From the NCBI RefSeq assembly GCF_964355755.1, contig NC_092670.1, positions 15,375,201 to 15,439,200 of the forward strand: 64,000 bases of DNA, read 5' to 3'. This document shows, one piece after another, positions 11,720 to 24,600 of the stretch (positions within the stretch are counted from its first letter, which is position 1; each line of letters begins with the position of its first letter). Both the position numbers and the translations under genes were made by a program. Source of the stretch: Antedon mediterranea. Its lineage: Eukaryota; Echinodermata; Crinoidea; Comatulida; Antedonidae. The notes beneath the pieces are model-generated. The model worked only from the letters and a program-made list of their open reading frames with translations. It was not told where the DNA came from and searched no databases.

Positions 11720-14700
11720 ATGGACGCTTATTACGATGACGCAGTGTGGATGATTGTAGTGGGTTTCATAACATCTTTCTTTCTCGCTTTTGCCGTCGGA
11801 GCCAACGATGTGGCCAACTCTTTCGGGACTTCTGTCGGGTCACGAGCACTAACGCTCGGACAAGCTTGTATTCTAGCGTCAATATTTGAAACACTAGGAG
11901 CTATTCTTATTGGAGCAAAAGTGTCGGACACGATTCGAAAAGGTCTTTTTGATCCAACGTTGTACGAAGATGATCCATTGTTACTGATGGTTGGTCAGAT
12001 ATCAGCACTTTTAGGTACGTACAGTATGTTTTCTGTTTTGATGAGGTCGACATGAGTGGGACCGTGCTTAAGAGAAACCGTCCACGATTTATGTAATGTT
12101 TACACATTACAGCTCTCTGACTAGATTCAACTAAATTCACTGACATTTCTTTTAAATCTTTCAGCTGCAACTATATGGATATTCATCGCTACTGCCCTTA
12201 AACTGCCAGTGTCTGGAACACATAGCTCCGTGGGCGCGGTACTTGGTTACCATTTGGCGGCATTCGGTGGAAAAGGCGTGGACTGGATTGAGATTATTAA
12301 AATAAGTAAATATTCAGGGTACTATTGAACTATAAAACGTCTGTCTGTCTACACCAGCAAACTTTAGTTTGAAAACTCAGCCCCGAGTGTTTGCAAACAC
12401 ACATTTGTTATTGTTTGCTAGTGTACCCTAAGTCATAAACCTCTTAACAAACTAGTTTGCTGAGATTTGTGAAATTCAAATAACAATCTCTGGTACGTTT
12501 TGCATTTGATCCTCATAGACAAAATGGCAGCTTCTATTAACTAGTCTAGACAGAAATCTTGAACTAGACTTAGGCCTAAATTTAACAAAAGAAGGTTTTT
12601 GAAAATGTGTGAAAATATAACACCAGTTAACAAACTTTGGAAAACTTCAGTTGCAGAAAAATAGTTTGCAGACGTTAAACCATATGCCTTCTTGACAAAC
12701 TAATTAGCATGAGGTGGTTTTTTGTGAACTCATGCTCACTTTCAAATAATAGTCCTACAGATCAGTAATTACTGGAATTGCATCAAAGGCTTTTTTTTCC
12801 AAACAGTGGAAAACTCCGAGTATGCAAACAAAAATATTGTTTTATTTAAGTTTTCATTAGACAGGTTTAACTCGAGGTTATTAGTATTGGCGGAAGAAAC
12901 TGATTTTGTAGATGAAGAAACATTTCATTTACCGATCTTTTATAAACGATTGCTTTATTCTTCAAATTTTTCCTTTAGTACTGTCTTGGTTTGTATCACC
13001 GGTCTTAGCTGGTGCTGTATCAATATTTGTTTTTTGGATCTTTAGAGAAACCGTTATTAAAAAGGTAGGTCTCTTTACCATTTTATTAGACTTTTCCATC
13101 GTCTCTTAGTTATTGTTAGTTGTGTATGTACATACATACATGTTTGGTTTATAATGTTTATTTTATGTAGTTTAAGTTGACTGCACCACTAATAAAGCTT
13201 TTATCGTTAACATTGCCAAAAGTTTCTAAAATGTTTTGCTTCTACGTAGAAGAAAGGCCTACTTTCATTTACTATATAACTAAATATATTATGAGGTAGA
13301 TGTTAAGATTAGAAGCTACTGAAAAGTCAATTCAAGTTTCAGCAAGGCCTTTAGGTATTTTGAACAAAAAAACGACATAAAACACGAAGATGTGTAACAC
13401 GAAGTGAATAAGGTATCTATCCATCATGAGGAAACATGGAATAGGTACAGCTAATCTATGAACAGATTGTATTGTATTTTATTTATTCTTCTTTCAGGAA
13501 GAACCGCTCGAACCTGGTTTGATATCGATGCCTTTCTGGTATGCAGTTGTAGTTTTCATTAACTTTTTCTCGATATTCATCGACACTGAAGGAGGTACAA
13601 CAACTCTTCATAGAATAATCAACACCAACTAAGTCCTGTGAATTTTTTTAGAAGGATGAGATTTATTATTGTTATGCTATGTTAAGCCTAAAGTCGTGTA
13701 TGTTACGGAATTTTGATGTTTTTTGTGTTTTTTTTAAATATCTAATGCTATCAAACCAATATTTACTATCCATCATCGCAATGTTAAATACAGTCATTTA
13801 GATCAACAATCTGCAAAAAAATGTGCTTTTGTTTGCAGGAATGGAGGATTTACCGATATGGGCAATTTGTCTAATTAGTTTTGGTATTGGTTTTGTGATT
13901 GGACTTGTAGTTTGGTTTGTATTTGTTCCTATACTACGAAGAAGAATATTAGGTGAGATTACATACATTTATGTTGATGACCATCATTGCAAATTACTTA
14001 ACATTTTGGAGAGGTATGGTCTCAATTAATTGAATATGTATTTTTTTTTTCTTGTAGTAATGATGGCTGAAAATGACGGAATTAAAATACCAGAAAAAGT
14101 AGAAACGAAAGGTAAGATTTCAATGTATGTTTATCAAACGGTTAATTATTTCAGAAGTCAAACATTATTTGTTTGATATATAAAGCGTGTTTCTAATTGG
14201 TGTTATTTTGATATATTGATATTAGAGTTAAGTGGGTTAGACAATCCTGTAATGTTGAGCAGTTATACAAAGACGGACGCAGACAAAAATTACACCGGTA
14301 TGTATTACTATTATAATATTTTGTTTGTCATAATAGGACAACATTATATACATACGCTTGGATAAATATTTTTTGCCATTTTATTGTACAAAATCCCTGC
14401 CCTCTTTCGAGAAAAAACTAAATAAAAACCGTTTATTCCAAAAATGTGCAACTACTGTATGAGTTTCTTGTCGCGTCCATGTCGAACTATTTGAGTAACC
14501 AAAGAAGAGTTGAATAATAATAATAATAATAACACTAACACTAATAATATAATAATCCTTATAATCTATGTTCGGTTATTGTGTTATAGAAACAACAACA
14601 GAGTCTGTACAGATAGAATCTGTACAGATAGAATCTGTACAGATAGAGTCTGTCAGTAAATCTATTGAAACTAATCAAAATGGAGAGGCACCTCAAAGTA

Positions 14701-16961
14701 CAGGTAAAAAAACATCACATCCAAACCTCCAAATTATGGTAAAATACAATTTATAACAAAATGCTAATTATATTTGTTACGTTTCTATTAATTTTCTTCA
14801 AATGGTACAAAATAGCCATTCTTATGCAAACTTTTTTAAACTATACATTTCTCTTCTTGGCCACTTGGCAACAACGCAATTGAGTTGACCATCACAAACG
14901 ACATTTTGGATGATACCTGTTCGTCAACTCACTACTGGTAGACTTAATTATGCCGTTGCTTTGCGTCCAAGTGGGAACCAAACTTGGTTCTTGTGATTGG
15001 TGACATAAAACCAAGACTTCATTTATTTCTTTCTTAGATGAGGTAACAACGGAACATGAAAAACACGAGGGGTGGGAAACATTGAAGGACATCCCATGTA
15101 TACACAGATTGTGCATGCCTCTTCAGATTCTTTCATCTATATTTTCATCGTTTGCGCATGGTGGGAATGACGTCAGGTAAGCGTTGCAACGCCTATCTTT
15201 TCGATGAAAACTGTTTAAGCCTGGTTCCCACTAGAACGTAACGCAAGGACGTAAACGCAACGCAAGCGTTTTAACCAATGAAAAGCGAAGTTATAGACAG
15301 TTAGCCATCACAAGCGAATAAGCTATCGCTTGTGATTGGTCAATTCACTTGCGTTGCGTTACATCCTTGCGTTGCGTCGCTAGTGGGAACCACGCTTTAG
15401 TGTAAAGTAAATCATTATCACCACGTGGTACAATTGGTGTTACACATCGATAGTTCTAAACATCAACTTTAAAGCAAGAGTGAAGTAAGCAGTAAGGACG
15501 TGTAGCCTACCAACCACGACTAAAGAAATACACACGTGCTTTATTAATACGTAATGCATTTTCCGTGGTAGGCTACGTCGGTATGTTGTTGTTGCAAGGT
15601 TGATGCTTTCTTTCTATTAACACACGTAGTCTACCTCTTTCTACCGTTTGCCAAATTGGAGTTATCAGCGTTGAATGAAGAATGGCGGGTAATTTGAATC
15701 ACAAAGCGAGACGCGTGCTGTTGCCGTAATTATAGTTCTGTACGAATTCCAACCACAATTTAAAACATTTATATTACAGTAATTCGATTGGCCCGTTCGT
15801 TGCCTTATTTGTCATCTATACCACTGGTGACGTCGAGCAAGAAGCTCCCGTTCCAGTCTGGATTCTGTTCTATGGCGCCGTTGGAATGACGATAGGATTG
15901 TGGGCTCTCGGTAGGCGAGTCATCGAAACTGTCGGAGACGACTTGACACCTCTCACTCCTTCAAGGTAAAATATTCTTTTATATTTAAGGATTTTTCTAA
16001 AAATTCTATTATATACCAACGATTATATATGCTGATTCATAGTTGTACGTTTTAAGCCCCAACTCTATTTTAAAATCCTAGATCTATCTGATCAATAGGC
16101 AGTGTATGTTGTTAAAAAGATACAATATAATTTCTATGTAAAACGCCTTTGAGCATGAACACAATACTTTATGCGCTACGATCTAGTAAAATAAACAAAA
16201 TAAACTATTGCATTATAAATTAATGCCCAATGTGTTAGTTCACTCTTGTGATGATATGATTTTATAGACCCGGATAAGAGAGTGCTGACTAATAATAATA
16301 ATATGTAATGGTAATGATTATTCATAATAGAATGCTATATTATTATATAATAATAATATATTATAATATGTTTCTATTCATATTCTTCCAATGGTTCAAA
16401 ATAGCCATTCTAAGCCAATCTGTCGATTATAAGAAGCCTATTCTAAAAAGTATGCATAAAATAAAAATGACCGTAACCTATAAAACTTTAATCCAATCAT
16501 TAAGGACTTTCGATTTACACGTCCAGTCTATGTCGACTGATACCGTATTACGTCATTTTATTGATTAATATTGCGCTCTGACTGAAATACGAGTAGACGT
16601 ATATATGACGTCATAGCAATAAAATAAATAACTTTTTATTTGTATATATAGTGGGTTTACAATCGAGCTTGGCTCTGCAACAACGGTTCTGACTGCGTCA
16701 AATCTAGGCCTCCCAGTGAGTACAACTCATTGTAAAGTCGGTGCAATAGTTGCTGTTGGATGGTTCCGAAATCGCACAGCTGTTGATTGGAAACTTTTTA
16801 AAACTATATTTTTAGCCTGGATTGTTACATTGCCTGCTACTATTGGACTCAGTGCTGGATTCATGGCGTGTCTACAATTAACCATTCGAGACTATGTATA
16901 TCCAACACCTACCGGTGGTGAAGTTATTTTTAACGCCACACGATCGATGTTGTGGGAGTGA
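11720..16961 (+). CDS. SLC20A: Sodium-dependent phosphate transporter, SLC20/PiT family
   Basis: Eleven GT-AG exons: 11720-12014, 12165-12305, 12979-13064, 13498-13594, 13839-13952, 14058-14111, 14226-14297, 14590-14703, 15038-15176, 15780-15965, 16652-16961. They total 1608 bp, 535 residues with consistent phases. It is a plasma-membrane Na+/inorganic phosphate symporter. Both halves of the inverted PiT repeat carry the family signature: [11 protein letters not shown] at residues 27-37 and AHGGNDVSNSIGP from about 364. [11 protein letters not shown] and [17 protein letters not shown] are the paired second signatures. The hydrophilic loop between the halves (exons 6-9) is shorter than in vertebrate PiT1/2 (about 650 residues) and contains a tandem five-residue repeat. 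The ATG lies 9 bases after a plausible acceptor (TTTAAATAG), suggesting an upstream noncoding exon. Vertebrate SLC20A1 and SLC20A2 arose from one gene, so a paralogue letter is not assigned. Confidence 0.94.
14852..14986. mobile_element. MITE family 1 copy (TTCCCACTAG type), diverged
   Basis: Intron 8 of SLC20. The right end GCGTCCAAGTGGGAACCAA is clear and the left end is decayed. The central region holds GTTGACCATCACAAACG, as in other copies. Confidence 0.65.
15216..15399. mobile_element. MITE family 1 copy, well preserved
   Basis: A 184-bp foldback in SLC20 intron 9. Ends are CTGGTTCCCACTAGAACG and CGCTAGTGGGAACCACG, with GTAACGCAAGGACGTAAACG inside. It is almost identical along its length to the copy at 32480-32662, which implies recent mobility of this subfamily. 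Confidence 0.9.
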
Positions 16962-17530
16962 TACGACACGCGTCATACACGCGTGGGATATGCGTGGAAC
17001 ACTGTAGACAATGAAGGGGGCCAACTATAGTGAGGTGCAGAACATTTTTAGCCCTCGAGTTTAGCTCGAAAAGTCATTGACGCGTGCTATGGTAAATAAT
17101 TCGTTGTAACTAAAGTGTTCACTGTTAGCACCTGTGAGGAGATAGCGTCCGTTTGTGTACAATTTCACCACCTGTAATGAGGCAGCCCCGGAAAAACCAG
17201 AGAGAGTTTAAACGGAGAAAACGCGGATCGACATATTATAATAGGAGTAGACTATCTTTAACAAATAAATGTGAAATTCAGTCTCATCATATAGGTGAAG
17301 GAATTGTTTTATTACTTTCTAATTTTTTTAAACATATTAGGCCTGACTGTAAGCTGGATATTAGATGTTGAAAGTAGGGGCGGGAGGATGGAAGGGAGAA
17401 AAGTTTGCGCATCAATACTAATAATAAAATATTGTAGAAACATTTATAGATCAGTATACCAAAAGCTGACTCTCAGATAAAATTACTGTAACAATGACTT
17501 ATTAATTATTATAATTAAACAGCAGTTTAT
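16962..17530. other. SLC20 3' flank / probable 3' UTR
   Basis: No coding exon recognised. The small frames at 17153-17480 have no family features. Confidence 0.4.
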
Positions 17531-18410
17531 TAAATAGATAGATAGATATAATTATAACATTTTATTCATAATAGTCATAGTCGTAAAATAAATAAAATTA
17601 CATTATGAATTGTCTTCCTTGGCAAGAATATAAATATAAAAAGACCATATATAACATATTTAAAATAAAATTAATTACACAAAAATATTTATAATATACT
17701 GCACAGGTATGAATAGTGAAGGCATCGGTATTACAAACTTCTCTTAAATCGTGAATTAAAAATATGAATAGCATTAGGAACAAAGACTAAAGCGAACGTG
17801 AATTATTTGATCGTGGTGGTCTAACTCTCCCTGATCTATTTACAATAAATTCATTGTGTAATGAGTGAGAACTCTTTCCCATAATTTTTGTGACTTTGCT
17901 CAACGTTTGTTTTTCATAAACACCATCAACATCTTTAACAATTGATTCTAGAAGCTGTTTTGCACACCTTCCTTAGTCGTATTCTTCTCTGTTAGATTCG
18001 CAAACCATGCTATACATGTTACAACTAAAATAGATTGGATGACCGATTCATAAAACAACTTAAGTCTGACATTTACTAACTTTAAAAGTATTAAGTTTTC
18101 TTAACCACTAGTACAGCCTTTGATTCCCTTTTTTAACAATCTCATCAGTATTGTTATCAAATTTCAATTTATCCTCTATGAACGTACCAAGTTATTTATA
18201 TTCATGGACACGTTCAACAACGTTCACGTCAAGTTTTAAGCATCCCTTATCATTCTCTTTTTTCCTGAAATCCCACACTATTTATTTAGTATTTTTAGCA
18301 TTTATCTTCAATTAGTTTTCATCGCACCATGTAGTTAGCCTATCAAATTCATTATACACATGTTCAGTATTATCCCTCAAACAGACCAATCAATGCCAGA
18401 TCCATTATAT
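17531..18410 (-). mobile_element. Degenerate non-LTR retrotransposon 3' end (reverse transcriptase C-terminus)
   Basis: On the minus strand, fragments in shifting frames resemble the RT C-terminal region of CR1/L2/jockey-group LINEs: HVYNEFDRLTTWCDEN, YKxLGTFIEDKLKFDNN, VTKIMGKSSHSLHNEF and finally FVPNAIHIFNSRFKRSL followed by a stop at 17731-17733. Many stops and frameshifts interrupt it, so it is dead. The downstream tail ends near a short TATC microsatellite (about 17535), as is common for CR1-like 3' ends. Only the 3' part is present, which fits 5' truncation on insertion. Confidence 0.8.
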
Positions 18411-18612
18411 ATGGCCGGCTCTGATCAATGCCAATCAATAGCGCCCTCACAAGATAGAAAACTACAAACTTTTAGAGCGACGACAGGCTAGTAGGCTAGG
18501 CATGTGAACGAAACACATGTGTTTAGGCGGCCGACAGGCCTGAGCTGTGGTGGCATGGTCTTGTAGGAGGCGGACAGTGCATTGCAGCAGGACGGACATC
18601 CACACACCACCC

Positions 18613-21600
18613 ATGATGGCGTCAGTTTCAAGAAAGAGTAGTAAAGGAAAGATTTCTGATCACAAACGAATGAATTTATCACGAGTTTTTGGAGATAGTC
18701 AAGATTTTACATCGTATACAGTTTGGCAACTTTCACGTTATGCAAGATTTATTTATAACTCGGCAGAAAAAAACGAGCTTCAGGGAACGTGGAAAGTATG
18801 TCATTTTCATTCATTGTCTTGTTGCGGACTAGCGCCCTAGTAGTAGTACTAGCTCTAGGCCTAGGCTAGGCCTAGTAGACCTAGCCAAAGAATATAATGG
18901 TTTAGGCTACCTAGTAGTACTAGTAGGCATAGCCTAGAAGTCCGATCCTACTACTAGACTATGTAAGGTATACTAGGAAGAGTATATGTCTTTATGTATA
19001 GCCTATCTATAGGTTTAGGTAGAGGTAATTATTTGTTTATAAATTATATTCCCATTTGGTAATACTAATACTATTACTATTACTATTAGTCTATTAGTAT
19101 TACAATAATATGACAGGCTATACCACTACTAGGCATAGGGCTAGCTAGGCCCTAGTGTATGGCTAGGCCTAGAGCTAGATACAGATACATTATAAATAGA
19201 CATAGCCTAGACCAACTATCAGTAGCAAGTTATTGTACTATTAAGTAAAATAGGCTTAATTAATTCTTTTTATTTATTACTTTATGTATTTTTTTTCTTA
19301 TCTGACTCTCACTCTCTCAGTCTCGTATTTATATGCAAGTTTATACATTGCCTTACTATTTCATCATAATGTTATTCACATTCTAGGCTCGCGCTAACCG
19401 CTCGCCAATTCGCCAATGGCGACTGGAGTCTCCATTTGGCGAAAATAATTATTGCCTCGTTCGCCAAATTGGCGAAAATACATTTCCAAGCCTAGGCCTA
19501 GCCTGGTCGGCGTGACTTCTTATGGGAGCGAGAATTCGCCACACTTCGGTACTTTCTGACTCGGGTACACTTTTTACCACAACAGCATTTTATGTGACGA
19601 CGTCACGATCGCCGTGTTCATTTTTTTAGTTCTGTTTAAACATGCGCAGAGCGTGCCTCGATGACGTTTTAATGACACACAGTTAATGTGATTGGTTCGT
19701 GGCCGGTCGTCGTCGACGTGATGATGAGCGAATAAAAGGGGAAGTCCCTATTCTTCGACGTAGAAAATGAACTTCGAGAAGAAAATGTAAACAGAAACAT
19801 GTGGACGAATACTTCCGTAAACGAGGCTGTTCTGTTATTTAAAAAGGGAAATTTTAAATTTAACAAAGTAATTACCTCAATAGTATAATGTTAACATGTT
19901 TAATTTTATTTCCCTTTTGATTATTCTAACCGAAAGTTGCGCTTTAAATTGAATAGCTAAGAAACAACGTATACTACAACGGCAACCCTGGCCAAAGCGC
20001 GTTTCGGCCGCCTACATAGAATGGGTTACGGCCGCTGCATAGCAAATTCAAAGCTTCTTAAATTTCTGTGGTACATTTCTTCCTAACGTACTTGTTTTGT
20101 TTTATATAATAGATTGATAAATATTCCACTTATTAAATAATTTAATAAATCGGTAAAATTGACGTTTCGAAGCAAGTATTCCATGATGAGAGGCGACATT
20201 TTTCGACATGCCTCGTGTGCGGCGAATACTAGTTCAGAAAATGGAACAGTCCACTGTGCGGGGGTTATCCAATCATTAATTAACGCGCTAATACCTAGGC
20301 GACGGTAATTTAGTAATAAGCGGAGAACTGAATCCCCCGTAAGGAAAATGGTAAACACTGATATTTATGGTAGGGATTATTTTTTTCAGTGGTTGGTCTT
20401 GTTGGCTTCTTCGCACCAGGTCCACGCAAAGTCAAGTCAAATAAAACGATGTGGTTTATCAAACAGAAATATAAATTAGCTTTAATTCATTACTAAATTA
20501 GCCAGATTTTGATAATGAGAAAGGCTAAAAAATTGTTATCGTTAAAATTGACATATGAGGCGGATGTACATAATAATAATAACCGATTTACATATCAAAA
20601 TAAAGAGTATTTAAAGCCTGATAACATGCAACAAAAATTACTCCACCACCTATTATGGACCTCGTGCGATCGGGTGCGAAAATGGGTAGGTGTTTTCCAA
20701 AGTTATTTTTAGCGCGCAGATTTCGGCTCGCCGGCTTTTGTACCTCATTTTTAACTCGTGTTTTCTATTAAAATATTTAATAAACATAGATTAAAAATAT
20801 ATAAAAAAAATCCCTTAAACAAGATCTTTCCAGGCATATAATTTTTATTCTCATGGGTACATAAGAAATAGTATATTTTTAACTTCAAAGACACGTCACT
20901 TTTTGAAATTTCACGAACGTGTTAAAATCGCGGTAACGAAAATCAGCTTCATTGGGATAAATAATAATAATATAAATGTAAAAGAAGTAAAATAACAAAC
21001 AAATACATGCATTATTTATTTAATAAACATTTTTGCGAATTTTTATGGTTTTTTAAATTTGGCTAAAGGATTTTCAATTTGGCTAATGTTTTTCAAAACC
21101 TTTCGAGAACGAAAATTTGACCTTAGCGCGAGCGTAGACATTGTATGTAGTGTTAGTTATATTGTGGAAATAAAATAGGAATTGAATTTAAACATAGCTA
21201 GACTAAAGTAGGTCTAGTGAAGTAATAGGCCTAGTAAAGTAGGGATAGGACATACAATAAAAAAAAGTATATAATTTTTATTTTACGCTTATTTTAATTT
21301 AAACAAAAAAAAAAGTATTTTCATATTTAAGATTTATGAAAATAAGGATGGAAAACTTGAACTACATCTCAAAGATGACCAATTGATTGTAACACAAGAT
21401 GACCTCATATTGGTAACCATACTTTTTATTTCATCAATGAACTAAGTTTTGTAAAACTTAAAATAAACCTCTCACTGTCGCACTTAACTTACGTATGAAA
21501 AATAACTAAGAATCTATAGGCCTAGTAGTATTCTGCCAAAAATTGTTTATACCCGGCCTAAATGTAAATGATAATTTCCACTAATCCATCATCATATATT

Positions 21601-24600
21601 TTTGTATTTCTTACGAATGTAAAAGCGCAAGCAATGATAAAATTAATTTTATTATTTTGAGTACATTTACTCGAACACGTCTTTTCTGTATCTTCACATT
21701 TTATATAGGAAAGCTATTGCCTCAAATTAGCTGGAGACACTATCAGGGTACTCAGTAAAAGTGACAGTGCCCTCATATTTTGCCGAATCAATGTAAGTTA
21801 TAGCCTCAAAAATAAGATCGTACAAAAATACGCGGCGTACACGTGACCCCCATTCTTGATACGAGCCAAAGAAACATTCCTGGAAAGTAACATAAACACA
21901 TTGTAATAATTAGCCTACACTTTTTTCAGAGTGCGCATTTTCTATGACTTAATATAATGTTGATTGTTAGGCCTACTGTACCATTATATTATATAGGAAT
22001 TTCCAATCAAAATTATGATCAGTAGTTATGAGTTGGGGGTTGGGGATTGATTGTGTTGTCATATCTTGTTTGTTATCTTTGTTGTTCATTATACAGCCTC
22101 TATTCCAATAATATATTAATAATGGTGTCAATGCATTTAATTTTATAGAATGAGAGTCGTAGATTTCGGCTTCAATTTGAATCGACCCCTGAAACCACGA
22201 CAAGCGCTCAGAATTGCGCAGACTTTCTTACCGCCATTCAGGGGTTTGTTAACTTTAGAAGTATGGAGACACATTTAGGAGAAATGGAAAGCGGAGACAA
22301 AAAGGTAGTATAGTAGTTGAGGATAACGACGACAATGCGATGGTACGTTCGTGGCAACGATGGCACATTCGGGGTAACGACGACCACGATTTTTATGTTC
22401 GTGGTAACTATTATGACAACGATGGTATGATGACAACCATGGTACATTCGGGGTATAACGACGCGACGACAACGAATGTTCGTGGTAACGATGGCAAAAC
22501 GATGGTACGGTCAGGGTAACGACGAAAACGGTGGTACGTTGGTGGTAACGACGACAACGATGGTACGTTGGTGGTAACGACGACAACGATGGTACATTGG
22601 TGGTAACGACGACAACGTTAGTACGTTGGTGGTAACGACGACAACGATGGTACGTTCGTGGATAATGACGACAACGTTGGTACGTTCGTGGTAACCATGG
22701 TACGTTCATGGTAACGATGCAGTGGTAGATGTGAGGACAACGGCGGTGTAATGATCTGACGTTGACGGATTATAGTTTGAATTCTGTTTGATTTAAACTT
22801 TATGATTACTTCCTAATTCATTTTATTATGAGTTTAGACAGAAGAAATTTGGCGAGATTTAGATCAACCGTCGATGGACGAACCAGGTATATAACGTACA
22901 TTTGTATCTCTTTTATTTAGTTGAATAAACAGACTCTGCAAGGCGAAACTACATTGTCGAACATTGCAAAGGTAAACAATGACGTCATTGTACTATACCC
23001 TTACATTGTCTCCATCATCGGACCATTGCTCAGTTGTTATAAAACGGAGTCAGTCTGCTTCCCACTTCATTGGACGCAATGAAGTACTTACATAAGCCCA
23101 ACTAAGTAATTTGACCAATCACAACGCAATGGACAATCCAAACTTGTGATTGGTCAATTCACCGGCGTTGCGCCTACGTCGTTGTGGTGCGTCCAAGTGG
23201 GAACCATACTGTAGCGTTCCTATGTTTATACACGGAGTTACTTTTTTAATAGGGGTGTTCCGGGTTTAAAAAATAATTTGCGATATAAAAATAATGTATT
23301 GGTGACTAGACTGCTGTAACATACTTTTAAACAAGAAAATATCAAAATTAATTCATTTCACTAAACATACTACTTTAAACATAAAGCAACAAGTTAATCT
23401 ACATTATAATTCGTACAAACTATAACACAAAACAACATGTTGCAACATATGCACCAATGGAAAACATGTTTAAGGATATATGTCATATGATTTACAAACG
23501 TATATCTTTACAATATTTTTTACTCTTTTTAACTGTAACTTTTTGATGGATTTGTACTAATTTTTAATTTGTACAAATCCACAATACAAGGGGTAGGTTA
23601 GGGTCTATTATACAGGAGTCACATGTGTTACACAGTAATATCATTTTGTATCATAGAATTTGTTACTGATACTTTGAAAAAATTGATACAGTACCGAAAA
23701 CCGGTTATTATTTCATGATGCGTGGTAGTCCTTTGTCGGCACGGAAGCAATGGTGTTCTATCAATGCGGATTTATAGTTGCTTATAAAAATTTTTTGGTG
23801 AAATCCTTTATTTATTGATAAAGGTCTTTCAACTTTTACGACAGCTAATTTGTGGAAGTTCGATTACAAGAAAAGTGTCTAAAGACACGACAGATTTGAA
23901 AACAGTTTTATTGTTTGTAGACAGTGTTATTGTTTGTAGACACAAAATATTGTGATTTTGTTGTTTTTTTCTTTGCATGCCCGAGGCGTTTATTACAAAC
24001 ACAACACAAACACCGTTGTATTCCGGCTAGTCAGCTTTATGTTTACATCTTTATACTGTACTTGCATAGGTTGAATGTACCGTAACCACTAAATTACACT
24101 GTATGCTGACGCTAGACTTGCAACGAAGTCTGTTTAAAATTAATTGTACTATAATTGAGTATAATTTTACTTCCGGAAATCACGAATTAATTATCTTGTT
24201 TGTAAACATAATTAATGATAACAAGACCGAAAATAATTGTATTTGAATTTTAGTGTTATTTTAAAATTGCGACTGCGGTTATTTTCAACCTAATGTACGT
24301 TCGTAAAACCATCATTTTCTTGGTTCCCACTCGGAGGAAAACGCAATTACGTAAGCGCAACGCAAATAATTTGACCAATCATGATGCGATGGATCGTCCC
24401 GACTGTCGATCTTTTGCGTTAAGGGTCTTTTACACAAGTTTCGGCATGGTTCCAGTCCGACGCCGTGAAACAGTACCGGAACAGGTGTGAAAGACCCTTG
24501 AGTAGTGTTGCACTTAGTTGAATTGAATTGAATTAAATTGAAATATATATTTATACTGGGTAATCTCTTCAGTCAAAGACTGGTCTCCCAGAGGGCCCAT

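Noticed and set aside
18547-18612. Longer REC114 N-terminus from an upstream ATG
   Set aside because: The added residues are rich in Arg, Cys and His and look like 5' UTR; the double ATG at 18613 and 18616 is preferred, but not proven.
20083-20358. 91-codon minus-strand frame in REC114 intron 1
   Set aside because: No recognisable domain, no supporting splice structure.
19386-21133. Element bounded by CTCGCGCTAA and TTAGCGCGAG in REC114 intron 1
   Set aside because: Only 10 bp match inversely and no flanking duplication is visible; too weak.
22238-22709. Minus-strand frames of 69 and 144 codons
   Set aside because: Product of the 29-bp minisatellite in REC114 intron 4; low-complexity histidine, arginine and tyrosine repeats.
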